Assembly: GCA_016703765.1 (NCBI GenBank)
Contig: JADJBL010000016.1
Coordinates: 1-64,000 of the forward strand
Reading direction: 5' to 3'
DNA from: Saprospirales bacterium
GTDB lineage: Bacteria > Bacteroidota > Bacteroidia > Chitinophagales > Saprospiraceae
Length of the DNA stretch: 64,000 nucleotides
The position numbers were made by a program, and so were the translations under genes. Below the pieces are notes generated by a model that searched no databases, was not told the origin of the DNA, and saw nothing but the letters and a program-made list of their open reading frames with translations. Within the stretch, counting starts at the first letter, position 1; each line of letters starts with the position of its first letter. Shown here in pieces: positions 8,771-18,266 of the stretch.

Positions 8771-8869
8771 ATTTGTATAATTGCTTAATTTCGAGGGACA
8801 TTTTATTCCTGGTTTTCAGCTCGCTTTGCCTGAAAACTAAGAACTAAAAATTAAAAACTAAAAACTAAC

Positions 8870-10584
8870 ATGGCTACCAGCTCCTTAATCCCCCTATATA
8901 CCACCACACACTCCAGGACGAGAGCCCAGGAGTCCAGCGCCGCGATCCAGCGCCTGTACATAGCGATGCGCCACCTGTTCATTCGCGGGAGTTACAAGCC
9001 GCTGGGGGTGAGCGGGGAGGCCATGATCGAGGCGCTGATGACGCTGCGGCCGGAGATCTACGGCTCCATCGCCGACCCGGAGCGGGTAGAACTGGACGGC
9101 TTGCTGTACATTTTTCAGCGGCTTCCGGAGGGGATCGAGGAGTGCCGGTACATCAACCTGATTTCCCGAGAGGGGTATGAAAACGCCCATTTTACGCCCA
9201 TAATTCCTCCGAAAAGGAAGCGCAATTGTTACCGGATCGACCCCGAGCAGATGTTCATCGAACTGACCAGGGGCCGGAGCGATATTTACGACGTGCTCAC
9301 CCACCTGACCTTCCTGTTCATCGAATCCGAAAAGATCCGGCGCAACAGCGAGAGCAACCGCGGGAACCTGACCCGGGAGTGGAAAATGCTGGAAGAGAGC
9401 GTGAAAATGGAGAGCGAAGGGCAGGAGATCGACCTCCAGGTGGCCTACACTTACTTGAGCTCGATCCTGGGGCGGCCCTATGCTGAAATTGCGATAGCGG
9501 CGGAACAATTCGAAAAAGCTCCCAAGGTCAACAGCCTCTTTCGCATCACTTACTGGATGGGCAAGTTGTCGCGCGACGAAAAGCGGGAAAGCAAGGACCG
9601 GGTGATCAGCTTTTCATCGGCCCTTCGGGAGAAAGTCGGGCATCATTTGCACGGCGAAATCTGGGCCAATCAGATCAAAAAATACCTGCTGGACAATCAT
9701 CTTTTTCACCGGCCGATACACGTGATCAGTTCCAACCTGCACAGCGTGATGAACACCTTTTTGCCCCGGCCACCCTCAAACGGATCCGCAAAACCGAAGA
9801 TATGTCGGCCCTGGCTTTGGATCTGAGCAAGGAAGAACACGGGGACTATCGCTCAAAGGTTCAGGATTTTGCCATAAAAACGGCATGCATCCGATCTACG
9901 ACGATAGCGGTACCAATATCGAAGTGCAGGTTTACGACCTCGTTCAGATCGATCCGACCATATTGCCGCCCGAGGTTCACTGGAATGCCAAATATGTCGA
10001 GGAGTCCCAGCCCCTCTTGCTGGTCATGGATTATGCCTTCGGCGAGCAGGCCTACGAGAGCATGGACGAACTGCTCAAACCATTTGACTATCAGGGAAAT
10101 ACCTATTGCCTTGACATACGGTCCATTTCCGTGATGGGTAAGGCCGGTATCCTCGAAGGGAAAAAGGGATATCATGATCCCCACCGCCCACGTGTTCGAG
10201 GGCACGGCCGACAACTACCCGCTCGAAAACGAATTAAAAAAAGAGGATTTCGAAGGGCATGGACTGGATGTTTACCAGGGTCCGATGATCACCGTGCTCG
10301 GCACCTCTTTGCAAAACAAGGACATATTGAAATTTTTCCTCGAATCGAGTTGGAAGGCGGTGGGGCTGGAGATGGAAGGAGCGCATTACCAGAAAGCCAT
10401 CCAGGCCGCCAGCAAGATCCGCAACAATATCCGCCCGGATATCGTGCTCCGCTACGCCTACTACGCTTCGGATAATCCCCTGATCACCGGCCATACCCTG
10501 GCTTCGGGGAGTTTGGGGGAGGAGGGCGTCAAGCCGACATATCTGATTACCTGGAAGATTCTGGATAAGATTTTGAATAGTTGA
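8870..10584 (+). pseudogene. Conserved Bacteroidota protein (DUF6909-like) with phosphorylase-like C-terminus, three frameshifts
   Basis: One protein of about 570 residues is spread over three reading frames. The first part (to about 9760) is helical, beginning TRAQESSAAIQRLYIAMRHLFIRG. The last part resembles the nucleoside phosphorylase fold, with MIPTAHVFEGTADNYPL, VGLEMEGAHYQKAIQAA and YYASDNPLITGH; the Glu-Met-Glu and the Ser-Asp are the places where that fold binds ribose and base. Continuity is restored by adding one base to the T5 run at 9758-9762, to the A5 run at 9876-9880 and to the G3 run at 10166-10168. I recall the family as DUF6909, but this is from memory and its function is unknown. 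All three lesions are homopolymer losses, so read errors are the simplest cause. The start ATG follows an A-rich repeat. Confidence 0.65.
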
Positions 10585-10589
10585 AAAGC

Positions 10590-11372
10590 TTATCTACGCC
10601 CTTTTAACTGCAATAACACCGGAAGGAATGGCAAAAGGAGCGCCAAAAATACCAGGTAGGCGATAAATGCCCCATGTCCTCCCAGGTAAATTGTCCTCAT
10701 CCACTCCGGAGCATTTGGAATAAGCAAGAATACTAACAAATACAGAAAATAGGGAACCAGGAAGATCATAACCAGATACAGACACCCCACCACCGATATG
10801 AACAGGTCTCCCGCCATGGTTTCTTCGAATTCGTATTCATCGGACAGAAAATTGCAGAGTTTATGGATACCGGCGCTTCCCAAATAGCCCACTCCAAGTC
10901 CCAAGGCCGCCCAAGGGAGCATGAGACCGGAAAATGCCCCGCTCAGCGCCAAAAACCCGGCCTCCAATAATACGGCGACGAATAATCCGATCCAGATAAA
11001 GCCCTTTTTCTCCTCCTCCACCTTTTTTTGCCAGGAGCCCGGACCGTGCTCGCGCTCGTACACCTCGTACTCCATCACATCCCTGAATTTATGCCCGGTA
11101 TCCCTGAACACCCAAATATGCGTCTGGGAAGAATTGGCGCCCTGCGGATTGTAATTTCTGCGAAACAGGACCGTCGCCAGGTAGGTAAACATGCCCAGAC
11201 CCATGGAGGCCTCCAGAACCAGCACAGAAGGAGCCAGGAGTCCCTTTTGGGTCAAAAAATACCGGACCAGTTCGGTGACCCGGGCGGTGATCCAATTGTC
11301 GAGGAAGAAACCCAGGGTAATGATCAGCGCGATTCCCAGGAAAAACATGAACATGAAATATTTGTCTCTCAT
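10590..11372 (-). CDS. Multi-spanning membrane protein of unknown function
   Basis: A 260-residue protein with about six hydrophobic segments: FMFMFFLGIALIITLGFFL, VLEASMGLGMFTYLATVLF, GLFVAVLLEAGFLAL, LGLGVGYLGSAGI, a long one around VVGCLYLVMIFLVPYFLYLL, and a last one near the C-terminus. Between the second and third lies a charged loop (residues about 75-130). I chose the ATG at 11372, which has GGGAGG upstream, over an in-frame ATG-less extension to 11420. It is convergent with the frameshifted gene before it. No family is recognised. Confidence 0.7.
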   Translation of the reverse strand: MRDKYFMFMFFLGIALIITLGFFLDNWITARVTELVRYFLTQKGLLAPSVLVLEASMGLGMFTYLATVLFRRNYNPQGANSSQTHIWVFRDTGHKFRDVMEYEVYEREHGPGSWQKKVEEEKKGFIWIGLFVAVLLEAGFLALSGAFSGLMLPWAALGLGVGYLGSAGIHKLCNFLSDEYEFEETMAGDLFISVVGCLYLVMIFLVPYFLYLLVFLLIPNAPEWMRTIYLGGHGAFIAYLVFLALLLPFLPVLLQLKGRR

Positions 11373-11429
11373 GGCATGGAATTTTCCTCCCTTTATAGGA
11401 AATTTTGCACTGATTGCCAATGAGGAAAG

Positions 11430-13592
11430 TCAATCCACCAGCACCTTCCCCGCTCCCAGGAGGTTTCCCTCCGCAAATAAAAACAGCCACAAAATGCCTC
11501 GGGGCAATTGATCTTTTGGAATGATCATCTCGGTCCCATTCCAAACCAAATCAACTGCCAGCCTGCCGCTCTGGTCGTAAACCAGGAGGCGTCCCTCTAC
11601 GTCCGCTTTTCCTTCCAATTGCACCCTCAAAAGGCCGTCCGTGGGATTGGGGCTCCCCAAAAGCCTTTTCGACGGCAAGGGCAGCGTAAACAAAGCGCTC
11701 ACATCCTCTATAAAATCCAGACTGAGGGTGTGAAATACCTGGTTGGTGATCAAAGGGGCATTGGAGTAGAAATAGATGGCCGCCCGGTTGGAAATGACTT
11801 CCCCCAAAAGGGTTTCCGGCAACCTGATCGATCGAAAACCGGAGGTAGCCCTGCGAGGCGGGCGGCAAAATGCCGGAAAAGGTGCAGACCAGAATATGAT
11901 CCTCGAAAATCTGCACCTCGCAGGGCTGGCTGGCGCCCTGAAAACGAAACGAAGCCGGATCGAGCAAACCGGAAAGGGTATCCCGAAGGACCACCGAAAA
12001 TGCGGTGTCTATGCCTGTGTTCTGAAAACGAAGCATGTATTCGAGGCGGGTATCGGTTGTGATCAGGTGGGGAAAGCGGTAGCCCAACGGGAAAGCGGAT
12101 TTGTCGTTGGAATTGAAAAAGGCCACATTCTCCTGGCAATCGACCGCGACGTAGGGCGCGCCTTCGTCCTGTGAAAAGATCGGGACAAATCCCGGACTAA
12201 AGCCCCCGCATCCCTCCACCGTGGCATTGGGCCGGCTTTCGGCGGGGAAATTCGGGACTTGTTCGACCTCTACCCGCCAGGTCGAGCCGTTGGCCGGGAA
12301 TTGCAATTCCACAAACTCATCCGGGGCAAGCGGATCGACCGGACCTGTCTCCCGGATGATGTCGTTTTCAATAGCTGTGTAAACGGAAGGGCCGCTCATC
12401 GTCCCGGAGCCGATGTTGCGAATCTCAAATAACACCTCGCTCCCGGCGCATTCGCCGCTCAGGGACAGTTGGGCGCCGTCCCACAAGGGCGGGGGATCGC
12501 AATATTCGACTGGGAAAATTGTCGCCTGGGTACAGTGGGTTTGCCCCAGAACGGCATCGCAGTTTAGGTTTACCAGGACCTCGAAAGTCCCGCAATCGCC
12601 GACCGCCAGATCTCCGAGGGGAAATGTAAAAGTATTTCCCATCTGGACCGACCAAGGCAGGCTACTGCTCAGCACTTCCAGAAAAGGATCGAACTCCAGG
12701 ACGGCCTCTACCCCCGAAACGGGCAGCGTGCCGCGATTGCACCAGGAAACCGTGTAAACACTGTTGGAACAGGGGACCAGCACGGGTGTCGCGAGTTCGA
12801 TGCTCAACTGCTCGCAAGGCAACAAAGGCAAAAGGGGGAGATCGAGCGCCTGGTCCAGGGCTGGATCTGCGACCACCACCATCTGGCTGGGGTACAGTTT
12901 CCCCAATAGTTATTAATGGGAAGTACGCTTAGGAACAGGGTATCGTCGTTGGGGCGGAATTCATATCGGTAGGCTCCTTCCGTATTGGTTCGGTAAAAGT
13001 AGTTTTTCCCATTGCTCGTAACCCTCACCAGAAGATCGGGGAGGCCGGGCTCGCCAACAGCAAGAAGGCAGTTTTCGTCCAGGTCTCCGAACACCTTTCC
13101 CGTTAGCTCCCCTGCCACTGAATTGCAATCGATCAGGGTATAGTCCGTTATGCCGTCCACATCGCCAAATTCCACGGTGATAGGCGAATTGTAGTCGAAC
13201 AGAAAAGAGCAGGCCCCCGCTACCTTCGGGATAAAATGGATCCTCAGGATCGAGGTTCCGTCCGGAACGGACTGACCGTTGACAAGGTTGGGAGAAAGCC
13301 ATTGCACCGCCACCTTGCCGGGCTGGAACAAAAAACAGCCCGACCCGTCCAGCCCCGGGAGGTTGAAGCCGGAAAAACCGACAAAAGTCGCCTGAGCCGT
13401 GTCAAAGCCAATGACGAGTTGCATGCTCACCATATCCGTAAAATCGAAGGCCAGCAGATCCACTTCCAGGGAGTTGGGGAACCCCTCGGAGACCTGGGCC
13501 TCGAGCGTCACTTCCGCATGAACGGGCGCCTGGATACCTATCGACAAACTCGCGAATACCCAGTATTTCAAGGCAGAAGCGATTGTTTTCAT
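11430..13592 (-). pseudogene. Secreted T9SS cargo with cohesin-like and DUF11-like domains, two frameshifts
   Basis: A protein of about 715 residues in three frames. It begins with a signal peptide (MKTIASALKYWVFASLSIG, cleavage after VHA). A cohesin-like beta domain follows (about residues 28-150: VSMQLVIGFDTAQATFVGF, ending ILRIHFIPKVAG), then an SdrD-B/transthyretin-like domain (GKVFGDLDENCLLAVGEPGL), then conserved-repeat DUF11-like domains (LEYMLRFQNTGIDTAFSVVL). The end is a T9SS type A sorting domain (SPNPTDGLLRVQLEG, then VYDQSGRL, ending GAGKVLVD). The frame breaks lie near 12895 and near 11826. Such cargo is moved across the outer membrane by the type IX system and anchored or released. 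Ligand unknown; an adhesive role is plausible from the domains. Confidence 0.7.
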
Positions 13593-13642
13593 TCAAATAA
13601 TTTATTTAACAATGTAACTCAATCCAATCAATATTTCAAAAA

Positions 13643-13690
13643 AGAACCGCAAAGGCGCTAATGCGCAAAGAAAAACGCAAAGAGAGTTTG
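13643..13690. repeat. Degenerate CGCAAAG/GCGCTAA repeat stretch
   Basis: The gap between the divergent genes at 13592 and 13742 contains repeated words AACCGCAAAGGCGCTAA, GCGCAAAG and CGCAAAGAG. The composition matches one arm of the palindrome at 1872-1939, so it is probably another member of the same dispersed repeat. It lies within the shared promoter region; no clear TAnnTTTG box was found there. Confidence 0.45.
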
Positions 13691-13741
13691 CAAAAAATCA
13701 TACTTTCAGGTTGAAATACTGCACTTTTTGCCCAAACTTTC

Positions 13742-15205
13742 ATGTACAAAGCCTCCAAACTCGCCGCCAAAAAGAAGAGATGGGACCCCGCCGCCGAGCC
13801 CGAAGGGCCGGCTGCAAAACAGGACAGCGCACTGATGCCGCCCGCCCCTGGTGTGCAGGCGTCGGCCCCCGTGCAAAGGACGGAAGAGGGCGCCGATGCC
13901 CAGCGGGAAGCCAAGCTTTCCTCCGCCATCACCTGGGCCTCCACGGCCAAGATAGGGAAGCTTTCCATCCGGCAGCTGCAGAAAACCCTCGGGGTCGCCG
14001 AAACGGACGTGTACGATACCGAAACCGCCGGCGCCGTATTGGACAAGCAGGTGAGTTGGGGCCTCAAGGACGCCGATGGCCGCGCCGGGAAGACCACTTT
14101 TAGCCGCCTGGGCCTCGTCTTCACCAAGGAATATACCGCATCCACCTACAACCAGGAGTTTTGGGGGCAATTCCTCGACGAGCAGGGCGGCGTCAGGCCG
14201 GCTTTCAGCGGCGGGATATCAGTAGCCGTTTATCCCCACTACAAGGACCAAAGCAACAACAACAAAGAATTTTTGAGGCAGGCCGATCCCTGGGCCAAAA
14301 GGCATCAGGCCGTGGGGGTGGATGAGAGCGGAGGCCTGAAGATGAACATCCCCATTCCCATCAAGAGCACCGGAGAGGTGATTGAGAAGGTGAACAGCAT
14401 CACCGAGGGAATTTCCAACATGCTGATCGAGAATTTTTTCCTCAAGATGGGAGGCCAATTTGAGGGAAGCGCGGGCAAAATCAAAAACCTCGGCATCTTC
14501 GCCCACGGTATGCCTTACGGACTGGCCTTGGAGGAAAACGACGATTACGCCTTGCTTTCGCAGGACCGGGGCACGAACCGGCAGTCGAACGTCGAATCCT
14601 TCGTGCAGGGCCTGTCGGGCTCCCTGGCCTCCGGCGTGAACGTGCAATTGTTTTCCTGCAACACCGGCCGGGAATACAACGCGAAGAAACCCCTCGAAAA
14701 AGAAAAATACGAGCATTGGCAAGTCAGCGCCAAGGGCGGCGAAAATTCTTTCGGCGCCTTGCTGGCCGAGCAATTAGGACAAGATGCCACCGTTTACTCT
14801 CACCTGACCGCAGGCCATACGACCCGCAATTTTGCGGCGGTTGTGTTCGGAAATGAGGCCGGCGACAGCAACGGCACCCATATTTTCAATCTCCTCTACC
14901 CCGATGAATTCATGACGGCCGAAGTGGACCGCCTCTTCCCCACCCTCGATACCCCTTCCAAGGAGAAGGCCAAGGCCCTCATCCTCAAACAAATGGCGCG
15001 CCATTTTAAGAATACGACCTCGAAGGAGGTTTCGGAGGTCGATCCCGACTTCAAAGGTACGTCCACCAATATGGGCGCCGAGATGTTCACCGACCTGGCG
15101 CGGTCCAAGACCCTTTTCCAGGAACATTGGAAAAACAAATGGCTGGCCGCTGCGGATAATATGAAAGCCCTGAAGGCCGCGATGAAAAAAGCTGGATTAG
15201 TATAG
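13742..15205 (+). CDS. Putative effector with peptidoglycan-binding-like and caspase-like domains
   Basis: The N-terminal 65 residues are Pro/Ala-rich and lack a signal peptide; they contain APVQRTEEG, a form seen before toxin domains in Bacteroidota proteins loaded into contractile injection systems. Residues of about 70-125 (IGKLSIRQLQKTLGVAE, AGAVLDKQV, GRAGKTTFSRLGL) look like a PG_binding_1 fold. The central region has IKNLGIFAHGMPYGL with His near 255 and VNVQLFSCNTGRE with Cys near 306, followed by SFGALLAEQLGQDATVYS. This order of strand-His-Gly and strand-Ser-Cys is that of clan CD (caspase/C80-like) peptidases. The assignment to a fold is inference from motifs. It is the first gene of a pair; the next begins 9 bp later. 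Target unknown. Confidence 0.6.
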   Translation: MYKASKLAAKKKRWDPAAEPEGPAAKQDSALMPPAPGVQASAPVQRTEEGADAQREAKLSSAITWASTAKIGKLSIRQLQKTLGVAETDVYDTETAGAVLDKQVSWGLKDADGRAGKTTFSRLGLVFTKEYTASTYNQEFWGQFLDEQGGVRPAFSGGISVAVYPHYKDQSNNNKEFLRQADPWAKRHQAVGVDESGGLKMNIPIPIKSTGEVIEKVNSITEGISNMLIENFFLKMGGQFEGSAGKIKNLGIFAHGMPYGLALEENDDYALLSQDRGTNRQSNVESFVQGLSGSLASGVNVQLFSCNTGREYNAKKPLEKEKYEHWQVSAKGGENSFGALLAEQLGQDATVYSHLTAGHTTRNFAAVVFGNEAGDSNGTHIFNLLYPDEFMTAEVDRLFPTLDTPSKEKAKALILKQMARHFKNTTSKEVSEVDPDFKGTSTNMGAEMFTDLARSKTLFQEHWKNKWLAAADNMKALKAAMKKAGLV

Positions 15206-15214
15206 AAACTACCC

Positions 15215-16363
15215 ATGAACTCTAACCCCTTCCCTACCGGACCACTCTCCTCGCCCGAATGGGCCGAGGCGATCATCGCCAACCCCGACCCAGTGGTCCG
15301 GAATCTGCAAATCACGCAGTCCTATCACCAATTCACCGTCGATTTCCGGCAGTGGGTCGATCCGGACAACGTATGTTGGTGCGCCTTCGCCACCTGGGCC
15401 TCCAAACAGGCCGGCAGGTTCATCCGCAACGAGCAGGTGCCCGAGTCTTTGCTCGAATTGTGGGGCATGGATCCGGACGGCACGCCCACGCCCCAGCCCT
15501 GGTATTGGTTTCTGGTGCCCTCGCGGGTGCTGAAGAGCCCCCGGGTGTTGCGCTACGCCCGGATGACGGTGGAGGATACCAGCGCACAGATCGCAGCCGG
15601 CAACAAGCTGGTGTACAGCAAGCTGGCTCCTATTTTTGCAGATTTTCTGAACATGGTTCGGGAACAGTCAAGGCCCGATGAGGCAAGGTTACAGAAATTT
15701 CTAGAGGGCATTGTGGTGGAGGAAAGCATCGGCGAGGGCTTGCGCCTGGCATTCAGCTACTACTTCAAGGCTCTTTCCGAAAAAGACCCGAAAGCAAAGG
15801 CCGAACTGATTTACGCCGCCAACGTGCTCATCGGACAGCACGAGCAGATCCGTCTCCAGGGGCCCATCGAGGGCGCCCTGACGGCGCCCATCCGCGCGGC
15901 CATGCACGACCCGGAGCGCCGCTGGACCGGCACCCCCATACCGATGATCATCCGCCAGTTGCTCGTTTGGCTGATCGAGACCCTTTTCGGCGCCTGGATC
16001 GACCGCGTGGAGAAGAAATGGAAAACCGCGGCTACGAAGATGCTGATGACCCTGGCCACTCCCACAGGCGTGTTGCGCCTGGGAGAAGACGTGCCCCCGC
16101 TGCCCGGCGGGGAGCAATATCCGGAGGCGCTCCGCAACCTGACGCTCCCGGAGGCATTACCACTGATGGAACAACTCGACTACACGCCCAACCTCCTGAG
16201 TGGCAGCGGCGCAGCCGATTGGGCCAGCCTGAACGACCGTTTGAATTATATTCTCGATCTGTTCCGGTCCAGGCAGCAGGATGCCACGCTCTTCCAGGCT
16301 CCTTTTACGGTGGAGCAAATCGCCGGCATTTCGATCGGAAAAACACCCGGAGGAAAGCTTTAG
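15215..16363 (+). CDS. Protein of unknown function paired with the putative effector
   Basis: A 382-residue soluble protein, not recognised. It opens with SSPEWAEAIIANPDPVVRNL and has a Trp-rich stretch VDPDNVCWCAFATWASKQAGRFIR near residue 50, then a mostly helical body; RQLLVWLIETLFGAWIDRV near residue 250 is amphipathic or weakly hydrophobic. No signal peptide is seen. It starts 9 bp after the putative caspase-like effector gene and precedes mscS by 28 bp, so the three may be one transcript. It could be a chaperone, adaptor or immunity protein for its neighbour, but nothing in the sequence shows which. Confidence 0.65.
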   Translation: MNSNPFPTGPLSSPEWAEAIIANPDPVVRNLQITQSYHQFTVDFRQWVDPDNVCWCAFATWASKQAGRFIRNEQVPESLLELWGMDPDGTPTPQPWYWFLVPSRVLKSPRVLRYARMTVEDTSAQIAAGNKLVYSKLAPIFADFLNMVREQSRPDEARLQKFLEGIVVEESIGEGLRLAFSYYFKALSEKDPKAKAELIYAANVLIGQHEQIRLQGPIEGALTAPIRAAMHDPERRWTGTPIPMIIRQLLVWLIETLFGAWIDRVEKKWKTAATKMLMTLATPTGVLRLGEDVPPLPGGEQYPEALRNLTLPEALPLMEQLDYTPNLLSGSGAADWASLNDRLNYILDLFRSRQQDATLFQAPFTVEQIAGISIGKTPGGKL

Positions 16364-16391
16364 GGTTTAACAAAAAAACTTATCGACGAAA

Positions 16392-17189
16392 ATGAATAAG
16401 GCATTTTTCAACCTGGAAGCATTTTGGGAATGGCTCGCCAGCTACGCGCCCCATTTCATCGGCGCCGTCCTGACCCTGGTTCTGGGCTTTTGGGCTATCG
16501 GCCGGGTATCCATGCTGTTTCGGAAAACGATGGAAAAAAGAAGGATGGACCCCACCATTCGTCCGTTCCTCGCTTCCCTGATAAGCATCGGGCTGAAGGT
16601 GCTCCTGTTGCTCAGCGTTGCCGGGATGTTCGGCATTGAGACCACCTCTTTTATCGCTATTTTCAGCGCCGTAGCTTTTGCCGTAGGCATGGCCTTGCAG
16701 GGCAGCCTGGGCCATTTCGCATCCGGGGTCTTGCTCCTGATCTTCAAACCATACAAGGTGGGCGACCTGGTGACCATCGGGGACGGATTCACCGGAACGG
16801 TCAAGGAAATCCAGATATTCAACACGGTCCTGGTCACGCTCGATAACAAGCACATCTTCATCCCCAACGGGGTGGTCACGGCGCATGTGATGACCAATAT
16901 CTCGGGTCAGGGAATCATCGGGGTGGAAGTGACGTTCCCGATCGCCAGCGGGAAGGATATCGAAAAGGCCCGGGAACTGATCCTCCGCGTGGGAAAGGAA
17001 TGCCCGAACGTGTTGGATACCCCGGCACAGGCGGTCGTCGTGGACTCCTGGAATGACAGCGACGTGCGGCTATCCACCCGGCCCTTCTGCAAGAGCGAGC
17101 ATTTTTGGGAAACACATTACTATCTGTGCGAGAACGTCCGGAAGGCCTTCGAGCAGGAGGGCGTGGAAGTTCCGCCGCGGCCGGTGTAG
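16392..17189 (+). CDS. mscS: Small-conductance mechanosensitive channel
   Basis: A 265-residue MscS channel, which opens under membrane tension to release solutes after hypo-osmotic shock. Three membrane helices are visible: about residues 20-40, 60-80 and the pore helix 85-115 with AFAVGMALQGSLGHFASGV, which holds the Ala/Gly packing pattern of TM3. The beta domain follows with VGDLVTIGDGFTGTVKEI and IFIPNGVV, and then an alpha/beta cytoplasmic cage domain. The length is near that of E. coli MscS (286). It works as a heptamer in the inner membrane. Confidence 0.95.
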   Translation: MNKAFFNLEAFWEWLASYAPHFIGAVLTLVLGFWAIGRVSMLFRKTMEKRRMDPTIRPFLASLISIGLKVLLLLSVAGMFGIETTSFIAIFSAVAFAVGMALQGSLGHFASGVLLLIFKPYKVGDLVTIGDGFTGTVKEIQIFNTVLVTLDNKHIFIPNGVVTAHVMTNISGQGIIGVEVTFPIASGKDIEKARELILRVGKECPNVLDTPAQAVVVDSWNDSDVRLSTRPFCKSEHFWETHYYLCENVRKAFEQEGVEVPPRPV

Positions 17190-17321
17190 GGCAGCAGGCG
17201 CCAATCATTTTGCCATTTTCCGACATTTCTTTTACATGGTTCCGACCCACCGTGAACCTATTCCCGAACGTCCTGTTAGGCTGCCAGTAATTTTTCTAGT
17301 AACCAAAAAAATAACAAAGAC

Positions 17322-18266
17322 ATGAGTAAGTTTCAATCGATTTTTGGCTTCCTGTTAATGGGAGTGCTGACTTTCGGAGTAGTCTCCTGCGAAGATGATG
17401 AGATGGTGGATCCCGATCCGGAACCCATGTCCATCGCCGAGATCGCTGCGGGCGATGATCAATTCAGCACGCTGGTAGCCGCCCTGGAGCGGGTCAATCT
17501 GGTGAGCGTGCTCGACGGCGCGGGGAATTTCACGGTCTTTGCTCCCACGAACACGGCCTTCCAGGCCCTGGGTGTCGACCTGAGCACCATTTCCGATGCA
17601 GACCTGACCGAGATCCTCCTCTACCATGTGTTGGGCGGCAAAGTCGCCTCCACTGACCTGCAGGTTGGCCAAACTTATGCCACCACGGCGGCCGAAACGG
17701 GTCCGGGCAATAAGCAATTGTCCATCCTGATCGAAAAGAATGCCGGCGGAGTGGTCACGGTCAACGGCTCTTCCAAGGTGACTACGGCCGATGTAGAAGC
17801 CACCAATGGCGTCATACACATCGTCGACGGTGTGTTGCTGCCGCTGGATGTGGTGGGCCATGCAGCCGCCAACAGCAACTTCACCGAGCTGGTAGGCGCA
17901 CTGGGCGCAGCCAACGGCAACCTGGTGAGCACCCTGCAGGGCGAAGGCCCCTGGACGGTTTTTGCACCCCTGAATAGCGCCTTTGAAGCTATTTCCGGCG
18001 TCGTGGCCGGATTAAACGCAGACCAGCTGGCATCGGTGCTGACCTACCACGTGGTAGCAGGCGCAAATGTGGTAGCAGGAGATCTTACCGACGGCATGAT
18101 GGTGACCACCGTGCAAGGAGAGGATTTTACCGTCAATATCGACGGCGCGAACGTCACGATCACCGATGCGAATGGCGGCGTTTCCACGGTCGTATTGACC
18201 GACGTACAAGCCACCAATGGCGTGATCCACGTATTGAATGCAGTGATTATACCGATGAACCTGTAA
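17322..18266 (+). CDS. Fasciclin (FAS1) lipoprotein with two domains
   Basis: A 314-residue lipoprotein: the lipobox FGVVSC places the lipidated Cys at residue 23, and the acidic EDDE after it fits the export signal that sends Bacteroidota lipoproteins to the cell surface. Two FAS1 domains follow, at about 40-175 (STLVAALERVNLVSVLDG, FTVFAPTNTAFQAL, TNGVIHIVDGVLLP) and 185-314 (FTELVGALGAANGNLVSTL, WTVFAPLNSAFEAI, TNGVIHVLNAVIIP). FAS1 domains usually mediate adhesion. The stop codon overlaps by 20 bp the end of the convergent gene. Confidence 0.95.
   Translation: MSKFQSIFGFLLMGVLTFGVVSCEDDEMVDPDPEPMSIAEIAAGDDQFSTLVAALERVNLVSVLDGAGNFTVFAPTNTAFQALGVDLSTISDADLTEILLYHVLGGKVASTDLQVGQTYATTAAETGPGNKQLSILIEKNAGGVVTVNGSSKVTTADVEATNGVIHIVDGVLLPLDVVGHAAANSNFTELVGALGAANGNLVSTLQGEGPWTVFAPLNSAFEAISGVVAGLNADQLASVLTYHVVAGANVVAGDLTDGMMVTTVQGEDFTVNIDGANVTITDANGGVSTVVLTDVQATNGVIHVLNAVIIPMNL

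Noticed and set aside
8463..8847. Two short plus-strand frames in the gap after the VIT1/CCC1 gene
   Set aside because: They pass through inverted repeats and the terminator, and show no similarity to known proteins or sensible composition.
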